A stretch of DNA of 64,000 nt from Cricetomys ansorgei (Eukaryota > Chordata > Mammalia > Rodentia > Nesomyidae). Position numbers and translations under genes: made by a program. How positions within the stretch are numbered: the first letter of the stretch is position 1; each line of letters starts with the position of its first letter. The stretch lies in assembly GCA_026225945.1 (NCBI GenBank), contig JAMJFZ010003624.1, positions 8,355,001 through 8,419,000 of the forward strand, in the 5' to 3' direction. The notes under the pieces were generated by a model, which was not told the DNA's origin, searched no databases, and worked only from the letters and a program-made list of their open reading frames with translations. Below, in pieces: positions 44,201-54,680 of this stretch.

Positions 44201-44945
44201 CTTAGGAGTTAACAAGTGTACTAAACTTAAAAGGGTAACCGAGGATTATTAAAATGACCAAAGGAAGAAATACGGACTATTTGTGAGGACTTAGCAGAGT
44301 GACATGTAGGAGGGAAGGGTCTTGAAGTTTTGTCTACAAAACTCTTAAGAGACTGCATCCCCACACCCCTTTCAGGAGGGTATTGATTCATGACAACAAA
44401 CTGGAGAACAATATGAACAGATTTATTATCTCCAATGAACACTTGGGCTACTGTGTGAAAGGCAAGTTGAAGGGAATGGGATTGAAGGAAAGACTCCTGT
44501 GTCAAATAACACTGGGCCAGACTAAAAGTCAGCTGCTTGCCAAAGAGAAAGTACTTGCTGCACACAGGAGAAGACGCCGGATTATTAAAGAGTTTATCCG
44601 TTAGGATTTATACGGACAGCTTTTCTTTACTGCGGTCACTGATCCAAAGCTATAAAATTGTGAGGGTTGAGGGACACAGTGTGGACAAGAGAGGAAAGGA
44701 GACTCTGAGGTGAGGATGCATAGTCTTAGGGCAGACTTCAAAGGGAAGTCACCTGGTGCCATCTTCCTGCTTCGGGGGGTTCACGGCTGCAGCTTCCTTC
44801 CCAGCAAGTCTTGGTACGACATCATCTGTCCAGCCATCTCCCGGTATGAATTACAAAATGTGAGCTTTGCCTAAGAAAGTCAGCTCATAATATTGAGTTC
44901 TTCTTCTTTACCTGATATACATGTTTATATATGATGTGTTTTTAA
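44201..44945. other. Unique non-coding sequence
   Basis: Nothing recognised. Confidence 0.35.
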
Positions 44946-45045
44946 AATTATTGTTATTAGCTTTATGAGAGTTTAGTATATGCTTTGGTAGTGTTCACTC
45001 TGCCCCTCAAGTCTTTCTAGATCCACCCTTTTCCACCCACATGAT
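44946..45045 (-). mobile_element. L1 3' UTR fragment, antisense
   Basis: 'agctttatgagagtttagta', ctctgcccctcaagtctttc and 'agatccacccttttccaccc' match the antisense start of the rodent L1 3' UTR. Confidence 0.55.
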
Positions 45046-45119
45046 CCAGCTCTGCCACTCCTGAGCGTATCCCCCAAAGCTTCTTACCATACTAGGGAGA
45101 CACCTGCTCATCCATCTTA

Positions 45120-45185
45120 AAAGATGCGGAAACAATGTAAGTATATTGTGCATATGTGAAATTCTCAAAAAATTAAAAAATGTGA
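45120..45185 (+). mobile_element. L1 3' terminus fragment
   Basis: 'gtatattgtgcatatgtgaa' then attctcaaaaaattaaaaaa resembles the plus-strand L1 3' end. Confidence 0.5.
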
Positions 45186-47469
45186 ATTAAAATATTATTT
45201 TCAAAGAGATCAGTATGTTCTGGAAAAACTGAGTAAGCAAGACCAGAGACTAGATGCATACTAGAAGATATTTTAACTTCCAAATATTTTACACACATAC
45301 ACGCGTTCAGATTTTTTAAAAGAAAAATAATGTATCTTCTTGGTGAAGAAAAGTGGCAGGCCTTCTATAACATCAAACTGTACATCAAACTCCTTAGCAA
45401 AAAGGAGTAACCATCAATCTAAGGAAGACTGAGATGCAATAATCAATGTCTGTGTGTGTCACTGGCTGCCTCTTTGAAACGTCTAGAGAGCGGGTAATGT
45501 TCTGATATTTATCCTGGAATTGAGGACAGAAGAGATGAAAATCTTCCCTCTTTGCTCAAACAAGGTCAGCACAAAGCGAATGCGAAAATCTGGTGAAAAT
45601 AAGTGAGACGAACAGTAGAGTTGCTTCAAATAAACGGAGATTGAAAACAATCCACGTGAAACAGTGAGCGAATCGATTCAGAAGCATGACACTGGAATGC
45701 TGAGCTAAGGTTACGGGGGTCATTTCAGCACTGAAGGACAGTTAGCCTCTGGGAAATTTATTCATGCAATATGCTAACGAGAGCCAGAGCAACAAACGAT
45801 AAAGCATCATCCCAGAGATTAAAAAAAAAAAGCCACTTAGCACAATTCAGTGCCCATGTCTGCCTCAAGATTCTTTCTCGTTTGGCTTTAGACTGTGCGT
45901 ATCCTATGGTGGATACATTTTTGTTGAGCTGAATTACTGAAGATTTGTTCATGTTGGTACACACACACACACACACACTCACACACACTCCTAAATACAA
46001 TCTGTTCAATCTGTATAATGTTACTTGTACGCATGGTTTCAGGGCTGATCATTGGCTCTGGAATTGTTCAATCACACCCAATTGGTTGCAAATGGTGTGC
46101 TCTTCCCCAGAGAAGACCCCCTCCCCTGCTCCTGGCTCTTCTCAGTTGCCTGTAATTCTTTGTGTAGGGCCGTGCTATTATTTTGATTAGCATATTTATG
46201 AAATCCTTAAAGCACATTGTCTATTTTAGGAAGATTTTTCAGAGAACTGATTTCTTCCAGGCGCATGCAGGTTTATACCGCATAGACTTGACTGAGCACT
46301 CTATTCAAATGAGTTTTCACAATGGTATCATTTACCAGTCCGTCTGGAAATCCAGAGATATGAAAGCAATGGTAAATTCTGAATCGAATCTAGGGACTTT
46401 CCGTGTGGGTGATTCTGTGCTGGAAGCAGTTGGCACCATCTTTAAAGGGCCAGGCTTCCTGAGTCCAGATTCTGCTCTGCGTTTATCCTTAGGAAGATAA
46501 AGCCCAACCTTCAGGTTTTTGTTTTTTGGTGGTGGTGGGGGAGGAAAAACTGAAATCAACATTGAATTAACCATGCTCCCCAGGAACAAACAGCAACTTT
46601 TCAGACACGCAGAAGGGGTCCATATAAATGGAGTGTTGACTGGCTTTCCAGTAGTACTAGGACATTCTCAGCTTTGCCAGCATGGTAATTTAGGATGAAT
46701 AAGTGGAACTTGCAAGCAGTGCCATTTTGCTTGATTGCACCATGATTGCTTTTATGCCATTGATATCAAACTGAGCCTAATTAGAGATTATTCTAACTCA
46801 TAACAAATAATGCACTTTGTTTTTACACGGGTGAATAACATCCTACAGGAGCAACATCCTTGTGTCAAAGACTAGGGGCTGCTCCTGTCCATTAAAGGAA
46901 AGCCAGTTGTTCCTTATGTGGTCCATAGGTAGTGCTGATGAACTTGGTTATTCCACAACACGAAACTAGGCTGATGTGTGCATGTTCGCCACATTGCAGA
47001 CTTACTTAAATGATGGCCCTAAAATATATTCCAGAGAAATAAATGCCAATGAACTCTATTCTATGGCACAGACAATATGGAATCTTCCCAGTACACTAAT
47101 TTTTTTTAAAAGAGAACTTTGTAGCCAGAAGAGGCTACATAATGCATGAAATTCAAGGCATCAAAGTCAGGTTCACAATAGGATAAAGGATCTTTTGAGT
47201 GAGCGTAACGCATTCATGATTGGACATGTGAGAAACTTGACCCCAGATCAGAGACACATGCAGGAAGTTGAGAACTTACTGCTCCAAAGGGGTGGCTAGG
47301 ACAAAACAAACTCTAGAGCTTCCCAAATACATACTTCCTCCACAATCTTCCCCTAAATCCCATTAGGACTTAAGCATGCCCAAGATTTTGCACTGCTAAG
47401 ATTTTCCTCAATCTTCATGTGACAGCTTACACATCTGTCTACAAAATGGCGTTCACCCTGGCTTTTATA
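45186..47469. other. Unique non-coding sequence
   Basis: About 2.3 kb with only a (CA)n tract (45959-45989) recognised. The 105-codon frame at 46183-46500 (+) has no known domain. AT-rich homeodomain-like words (taattag) near 46778 are unremarkable. Confidence 0.4.
45959..45989. repeat. (CA)n microsatellite
   Basis: CA repeats interrupted by TC. Confidence 0.93.
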
Positions 47470-47636
47470 GGTTTCACTGTGTGCTAAACATTATTTGCAT
47501 GCTTTGTGTTTATTGGCTCACCTTGTTCTAGAAAAATCCCTTAAAAAGCAGGCAGTTGATTGCTCTTATTAAAGATGAGGAACGGAGTCTGAGGGTGGGT
47601 ATAGGACTTGCTGAGGTCAAATCCGTAATAAGCATG
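47470..47636 (+). repeat. MIR SINE
   Basis: 'tcactgtgtgctaaacatta', 'attaaagatgaggaacggag' and acttgctgaggtcaaatccg follow the MIR consensus across most of its length. Confidence 0.7.
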
Positions 47637-47645
47637 GCGCGGGGC

Positions 47646-47662
47646 GGGGGGGGGGGGGGGGG
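47646..47662 (+). repeat. (G)17 homopolymer
   Basis: Seventeen consecutive G bases at the 5' edge of a B3 element. Confidence 0.97.
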
Positions 47663-47938
47663 AGCCTCAGTTGGTAAAGTGTTTATGCAACTGTTAGGAC
47701 TGGAGTTTGGATCCCCAATACCCATGTAAAAGCAGGACATGGTGGTATGTATCTGTAATCCCTATAGTGGGGAGGGGAAAATGGGTGTTTAGAGTTCCCT
47801 GGCCAGCCAACCTAACCAAATTGATGGGTTCTAGGTTCAGTGAGAGACTCTATCCAAAGACAAGGTGGAAGACAGTTGTGTCAACCTCTGGCCTCTACAC
47901 ATGTGCATACTTGTGCATGTACACCGTACCCACATACG

Positions 47939-47987
<49 letters not shown>

Positions 47988-47990
47988 TGT
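47663..47990 (+). mobile_element. B3 SINE with (CA)n tail
   Basis: 'agcctcagttggtaaagtgt', 'tttggatccccaatacccat', 'gtaaaagcaggacatggtgg', 'gggttctaggttcagtgaga' and tcaacctctggcctctacac follow full-length B3, with CA repeats at 47942-47986. Confidence 0.88.
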
Positions 47991-49459
47991 AATATTGTAA
48001 TATGTAACTACAGGGTTGAACTAACAAAGTCTGGATCTCTAAACATGGTGTTAAGAGTGCTTTCATCAAAGAACTGCTGAGACAGGAAAGTAGGATCCCA
48101 AGGAGGTCCGAGCCCCAGGAGGGAGTCCTATCGAGTGGGTATTTACAGGAGTATCCCACCTAGCTTTCCAGCTGGCGATTTTTCTGCTCTCTGTGTGCAC
48201 AGTAGCTTCTGATCACTGGCTCGTTAGATTCTCTCTTTTGTGTCACATCACTGGCTGAGAGCCTTTGCCATACAGTGCAGACATCCAGGAGCCATGTCTT
48301 ACACACATATCCCTCCTGGGTGTCTCATTGATAGCAAACCTCACCCGCCCTGTTAGATTCTCAGTCAACGTCTTGTTTCCCAGCTGGCCATTTAAAGTCA
48401 GTTCAAAAATCCTTCAGAAATGGGGTGGGTGCAAATATACAAACATTGTTGGCTACCCTTCCAGCGTGAGTCGGTGTCAGCAGCTGCCGCCCTTAGTGTG
48501 TAGTCCATGGAAGGGAGCCTAGGTGTGGCGAGGAGGGAGATAGTCCATGTGAGGACGAGGATTCAGCCCCTGACAGGTCTGCAGGTAGAGTCTCATGGGT
48601 GCTCCCTCATCAGAGGTACATGCCCTACAAAGGCACTGTGGAACTAAGCCCTGCCTCTCTTCTCTGCTTCCTGTCTTGTGACATGAGCCCTTGCTTTGGT
48701 GTTCTACCTATTAGGTGGCTGTCAGGGATCTTCTGGGTCTTTCTACTTGCCATCATGCTTTTCAGACATGAGCTTTTCAGGCCGAAACCAATGGGGCTCC
48801 CTCTTCCTGGACCTCTAGATCCCTGAGTCCAATCTCCCTTTACTTCATACGCAGGCATGTCTGGTACTTCGGTTGTAGTTTTTTGAGACTGAAAACCACA
48901 ATGTCCGGATCGGTTCTTTCCTCTACATTAGATCGCTCGGGTACAAGGTCTCGGGAAGGACAGGCGAAGCTGGCAAGACTCGCTTGTGTTTTTTAACCAG
49001 TTAGGGAGGAGAAAGGGAACTGAGTGATAGAGTGGGTAGTCATAGAAGGATAGCCAGCTACTCCAGGACACAGGAGCAGGAAGCAGGCTTGGGCAATAGC
49101 TCTGGAACGCTGGCGTCAGGTAGGAAGGTCCAGAAGATACCCATCAGCCCCCTGATTTGTAGCAAAGGTTTTCCAAAGAAGACATGGAACAATGTACAAT
49201 AAATGATGATTTAGGGTGGGGAGATATTTAGGGCATGATCCTCTGTAGAAATAGAACTGTCCCCTTCTGAAGACTCGCGGGAGAATAGTTGTACAATGAC
49301 TAGATGACTCTTCCACTGAATTTAATAGGTAGAAGCTGGAGATGATGTACCTAATGCATGGGGGGCTTCATATGGTCAAAGCTGATCTGTATCGTGTAAA
49401 GACTTACAAATGTCCTTAATGTTTTGATGGATTTTCATGTAGGTAATAAACCTGTTTAT
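47991..49459. other. Unique non-coding sequence
   Basis: About 1.5 kb with no recognised repeat or exon. Paired short frames on both strands near 48600-48860 show no domain. Confidence 0.35.
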
Positions 49460-49740
49460 ACAGAGATAGAATACAAAAAGTTCTGGTATGCTGTTGTGAC
49501 TATAATAGGGTGACTGTGGAGAACAATAATGCCTTGTAACTTTCAAAGACTTAGAAGAAAGGATGTTGAAAGATTTTACCATAGAAAAATGATAAATGTT
49601 TAAGGGGGTAAACACGTTTAATTTGACTTAAAGCACTATACAATATGCTCGTGTATCAAAATACCACACAGGATCCTATTAATACGAATAACTCTTCAGT
49701 TTACATGTATTGTTTAAAAATAAATATGCTAATTTGAAAA
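49460..49740 (+). mobile_element. L1MA/L1MB-type 3' UTR
   Basis: 'tagggtgactgtggagaaca', 'ataatgccttgtaactttca', aaagaaaggatgttgaaaga-like text and 'aaaatgataaatgtttaagg' match the old mammalian L1 3' UTR. It ends in an A-rich stretch. Confidence 0.75.
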
Positions 49741-50520
49741 CAAAACAATCTGCTTATACTACTCTAAGAATTGAATTTCTTTATACAAACCAGCATGGAG
49801 TCTTTTTTGTACCAGATGCTGGGCATGAGTGGGTTTTAAAGTTTACATTGAAATGTTTTAACGTTGACGTTGAAATCTTTTTCACAACAAAGCTCTTCGA
49901 ATATAAATAAGAAGTATAGAAAAAATACGTAACTGTGTATCATCAGCCAGGTCTGACATGCGTTAACATTTTCCATGCTTTGTTTAGATATTTCTCTTGT
50001 TTTGTAAAACAAAACTATGCAGTGTACAAGCTGGGCGAGGTGGGCCAGGTGCCCCGGATGCACGTTGTCCCTGAATGCCTCCGGCTACTTGCCTGCTGCT
50101 TGACTGCACTGCTTGGAACGATCCAGTGAATTACTGGGTCCTCCCTGCCTGTCTTCCTTTCTTTCTTTGACATGAAATCCGCCTCCCAAAGCCTCCTCAC
50201 GAACGGTCTTAGTGTTACCATTGCTGTAGTGAAACACCAGGACCACCACCAACATGCCGAGGAAAGGGTTAATTTGGCTTACGTTTCACCATCATAGACT
50301 ATCATCTCATTGTTGGTCTCAGAGCCAAGGAGGACCTCGTTGAAAGTGTTCATTCTTTTGGTGGTGTTAGTATTTTGGACTGGTAGGACACCTATGTAAC
50401 AGTCAGGACCCACTTGCCCGGGTCTTGTAGACGAATTCCCGATTCTTACCCTTCCACTTCCGTTAGAAGCGTGAAGCATCAGACCAAGCAGTAATTAAAC
50501 AGCTCTTAACAACTTGCTCT
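49741..50520. other. Mostly unique sequence
   Basis: No exon. A short stretch at 50215-50285 (attgctgtagtgaaacacca, 'gaaagggttaatttggctta') looks like the antisense end of an ERVL or MaLR LTR. Confidence 0.4.
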
Positions 50521-50960
50521 CAAATTAGAAATCCGAATCTTTCACGGAATAAGTTGGTAGGCACTCACACCCAACGCTACATCCGCAGATGCAGGCGACC
50601 AGGGCTTCTGTGGAAGGTGGAAGGCCGCGTGGCCCCGGGCTCGCAGCGTCTCCTTCTGTGAAGAGTCTGGAGGAGCCGATCTTTTATTCCGCTTTCGCCT
50701 CCGGTGCTTCTTTCTGTCCGTGCGAAACAGACCCTTGGGTTTTTCCATTTGTCACGGTTTTTGCTTTCAACTGTTTCTTGTTCTTTGCACTTGAATGTCC
50801 CCCGGAACTATAATGCTCTATCTCGTCTCCGATGGTTTCCCAACTGTGGAATCTGGTTTCAGTGGAGTTTGTCTCCGCCACAACAAAGCCACCGTTCTGT
50901 GTGCAGAATTTTGCGAGTCTTTCTCTTTGATCTCGGACATTATCAGACTGGCTCATTGTT
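50521..50960. promoter_or_regulatory. CpG cluster with short minus-strand frames
   Basis: Hand count gives 24 CpG in the first 420 bp, well above the window background. On the minus strand a 90-codon frame (50684-50956) and an overlapping 68-codon frame (50542-50748) are lysine/serine-rich and resemble no family I know. A CpG-rich first exon, a decayed retrocopy or regulatory DNA are all possible. No poly(A)/TSD or splice evidence was found. Confidence 0.35.
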
Positions 50961-51224
50961 TGTTGGGACTCTGTCTATTTATCTGCAGCTAACTTTATTA
51001 ATTCACTTGAGCGTTTACATCTCAGTGAGTGGCTTCCATGTATGTGGGAACCACCAATAATGCAGGGCCTGAGGCCCTTGTTCTCGCGGTATGTAGTTAC
51101 TGTGCTCCCTCCATGTTTTTCAGAATTTAGAAAATAATGACCTTGTTTTTCCTTCAAATCTCAATTATTGACTCCTAGCCTGTTCTTCCATGGAACTGTC
51201 TACACACAGTTATCATTTAAAAAA
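50961..51224. other. Unique non-coding sequence
   Basis: Nothing recognised. Confidence 0.35.
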
Positions 51225-51345
51225 ATTATATATATACATACATATATACATAATATATACATTACATATAATGTACATATAATATACAATGTATTTAATA
51301 TATTATATGTAGATATTATATATAATTTATTAAATATTAGTTCAG
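51225..51345. repeat. AT-rich (ATAT/ACAT)n
   Basis: Alternating tatata, acatata and taatata words. Confidence 0.88.
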
Positions 51346-53349
51346 TTGTGAGACTATTATGTTCTGAATTCTGTTTCAGAATTTGGTTTTGGTTACAATT
51401 CAACTTTCTATTTAAAATCATCTTTCATTTAAATGAAAAGAAATAAAAGTCATGACTTGGTACAGTGTTAGGAACAGAATACTCACGATACGTTGGGGGA
51501 AAGAATCAAAACACGCACACGTTTAAAGTGTGAGTTAGACATCAGAACTCAAGCAAACCTGTGCGGCTCGCTTCTTACGGGTAGATGTTTGATAGTTTCG
51601 ATATAACTTGACACGCTTTCAGAAAGCACCCCCCCCATTCATTCAGGTGATTAAATGTCTGTGTGTTAACATATTTCTGTTGGCTAGGGAATTTTGTTGG
51701 CCAACAATAGGTCTTTGGAGAATCCCAGCTCACTGACCAGGAACCTTGGAGGTTCCTCTGATCTGGGTCACTTGGAATCGATGGTCGGGGAGGCCACAGT
51801 GCTGGGAAAGAAAGGCTGAGAGCAGGCTGATCCGGTGACACAGTCTAACGAGTCAGATATCTTAGGACTCCTCGTGTTAGTGTATGTGTGTCAGACCCGT
51901 GAGGGTGGGCAGCCTGCTTCCCAGAATGCCAAGGGCAGACTTGATTTCTTTGGAGTGAGCAGTAAGCAGAGTTCCAAAGTAAAGCTTTCTAAGTAAGCTC
52001 CAAAGCTTCCCAGTAAGTCTATCTGCGTAACTTAATGACTTAACTGCATGTCACTCTCCCCAGTTTAAGCCCTGGACCCCGGGAAGCCATGGTTCTTGTC
52101 TGCTACCCCACCCTTAGGCATAGAGATAATATCTAGACGTGAGAGCCAGTTTTAATGAATCCTTACTTGTAATGTTATTAGAGTCTTGCTGTGAAGATGA
52201 CCGTTGCCCAAGGACAGCAGGTCTTGGCAAGAATTATCACTCTGTTAGGATCTTGAGGTGGCTAGATCCTTCTAGGAAATAGGAAGTATGTAAAATTGAC
52301 TTTTACAAATGAAGCTCAAGCCTAGTACTTACTGACAACTGAATGTAAGTGTCTCTGCGCCTCAATGTGTCGTTGCCATGCTGCTTTTATCTCCGAGTAC
52401 CCTTTGGTCTGCCCATCTGCTACTGTAACTGGGACAGAATCAGGTTATTTTATTTTAAAGAATTCTCGAATGTTCTAGATTTCTCTATTGCTGTTCTCAA
52501 GACTTGGCCACGAGACAGAGCAAAGGTACTTTCTATTTTCTCCTTTGCTTCTTTCTACACCGGCAGATCCATCCATTAGTGATCACATGAGAACAAATTC
52601 CCTTGGTCTATAATAGCCCTCTAACATCAAGTTCTTGGCTGCCAGTACCCTGCCAGAGTCCTTGTTCTTATCCTTTGGCAAAGCGGTCCACTCAGTCAGC
52701 AGTTTGACTCATGTGTGCATCCATAATACATCCCCACAATGCAAAGCAGAAAGGGAAATAAATAGCTGCTCCGTTGCCCGGCCCCGTGTCGTGTTGCTTC
52801 GGATAGAATTCCAAGATGGCACTTGGAACAACAGAAACATTTCGATCTCTGAGCTGAGGCTGCCGGTAAAATCCAAGCGCAGGACCACGGGGAGGAGAGT
52901 GGTGGGCAGGCAGGTATTCCTGCTTCCTTCTAGTCTCTAAGCTGGAAGAGCCAAGTGGTGTTCTAGCTCACTCGGTGGTTGATACCTAGTGTCCCGTCTT
53001 CCGAGGTTGTCACTGGTAATAATAGAAAACGTAAAGGTCTCTAAAGTAAGGGATTGCTTATCTTCTGGAGGGAGCTGAGTAGCCACTATCCCTCATCCAA
53101 TTTTACCTGGAGCCAGAACTTAACCTTATTTGGAAATAGAGTGTCCTCAGATAAAACTACCAGTAGTTATGATGGAGTTATACCTGGGTTAGATGCGTCC
53201 TATGCAGTGACTCTCATCCCTAGGAGGTGAGACTTGCCTCAGATCTTTTTGGCCTTGGTTTTCCTCCAAGCCTGAACTACTATTAAATATGCAAAGTGAT
53301 TAATCTATTTTTAGATCTTTCTTAACTTACCAAAATAACAAAATTTTAA
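51346..53349. other. Unique non-coding sequence
   Basis: About 2 kb without a recognised repeat or exon. The 101-codon frame at 52635-52940 (+) has no known domain. Confidence 0.35.
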
Positions 53350-53698
53350 AGTTACTTTTCTATTACTGTGGTAAAACATGATGACCAAGGGCAAATTTTT
53401 ATAGGAGAAAGGGTTTCTTTGCTTCATGGTTCCAGAGGGTTAACAGCCCAAGATGTCAGAGAGGAGGCAGAGGCAGCATGTGTCTGGAGCAGCGACTGGG
53501 AGCTCACATCTTGAACTGCAAACAAGAAGCAGAAGCCGCACACTGGGAATGGTCTTTTGAAACCTCCAGGGCCTCCCCCAGTGGTGTGCTTCCTCCAACA
53601 AAGCCTAGCATTTAACCTTCACCGGGGCTACCACCTGGGGCCTAACTAGTCACATGGAGACTCATGGGGGAGGTTTGAGACTCACTCAAACCACCACA
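53350..53698 (-). mobile_element. MaLR (ORR1-like) solo LTR, antisense
   Basis: 'cttttctattactgtggtaa', aacatgatgaccaagggcaa, gcacactgggaatggtcttt, 'tgcttcctccaacaaagcct' and actcaaaccaccaca are the antisense of the rodent 'tgtggtggtttgaatgag...' LTR. Confidence 0.78.
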
Positions 53699-53728
53699 CA
53701 GATGATAAAGTTATATTTACTCCATTCA

Positions 53729-53765
53729 TCACACACACACACACACACATACACCCCCCCACAGA

Positions 53766-53800
<35 letters not shown>

Positions 53801-53918
53801 CTCACACATAGACACACACACACACATACACACACACATACACATACACCCCCCACATAGACACACACACACCCCACACATACACACACACGAACACACG
53901 CACACACATATCACACAG
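53729..53918. repeat. Long interrupted (CA)n
   Basis: CA repeats with ACACCC, ATAC and CCC interruptions over about 190 bp. Cysteine/valine-rich minus-strand frames here are translated repeat. Confidence 0.95.
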
Positions 53919-53951
53919 AGAGAGAGAAGAGAGAGAGGAAGAGAGAGAGAA
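53919..53951. repeat. (GA)n purine tract
   Basis: gagaga with occasional aag, directly after the CA array. Confidence 0.93.
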
Positions 53952-53954
53952 CCT

Positions 53955-54006
53955 TAGTTTTCTTCCTTTTGCTGTGTTAAAGACCATGAACAAAAGCAAC
54001 TTAGAG

Positions 54007-54009
<3 letters not shown>
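53955..54009 (-). mobile_element. ERVL/MaLR LTR edge fragment
   Basis: 'ttttgctgtgttaaagacca' then tgaacaaaagcaactt matches the antisense terminal part of the rodent LTRs above. Confidence 0.5.

Positions 54010-54037
<28 letters not shown>
54010..54037. repeat. (T)28 homopolymer
   Basis: Twenty-eight consecutive T bases. Confidence 0.97.
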
Positions 54038-54040
<3 letters not shown>

Positions 54041-54547
54041 GTAGGGAATGAGCAAATGACCTCTGAACTAACTAGTCCAAAGTCAGAGACAATGATCTAC
54101 AGTGCTGGGCTTGTGCTGCTCAAGGGAAAACACCTTGTTACTGATTTCTCCAAAACAGCTCTACAACACTTTGATAAACATATCCAGTCCCAACAAATTC
54201 CTTTTCAATGTCTCTAGAGGAAACACAAGTTCAGGCTTTATGTCCCTGTTCTCCAACATTATGTAATGTACAAGCAACTGAACAGAAAATAGTGGCCTGC
54301 ATATTGCCATTTCAGTGTCAAACACTTTGCTGTGACTTTTTAATCTAACCCAATATTTCATCCTGGTGAAAAATGCAGGCCCTAGGGTGGGGAGATGCTT
54401 TGTTTTAGAGATAAAAGAAAGGACTTGCTCAGCAAGGAACATTTCGGCACACGGCAACCCTTGTGGGCTTACTACCGAGAAAGGCTCCTGCCGTTGAGAA
54501 GCTACTGTCTGCCTATCACGTGACACCAGTCACCACCCAGAGTGCTG
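54038..54547. other. Unique non-coding sequence
   Basis: Nothing recognised. The 121-codon minus-strand frame (54161-54526) has no known domain. Confidence 0.35.
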
Positions 54548-54680
54548 TAGGATCAGGATATCCCGCCCACGCTGGTTTTGAACACTCTATGTAGATGAGA
54601 ACACTCTTGAATTTGCTATCCTCCTACCTCCAGCTCCCAAGTGCTGAGATTGTAAGTATTAAACACTACGCCCACTCCAG
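54548..54680 (-). mobile_element. Old B1-like SINE, antisense
   Basis: 'cacgctggttttgaacactc', tatgtagatgagaacactct and 'ctcccaagtgctgagattgt' match an early B1 monomer, antisense. Confidence 0.75.

Noticed and set aside
50542..50956. Confident processed pseudogene call
   Set aside because: No recognised parent protein, no poly(A) trace or target duplication; kept only as a CpG cluster with open frames.
53686..53999. Cys/Val-rich minus-strand frames
   Set aside because: Translated CA repeat.
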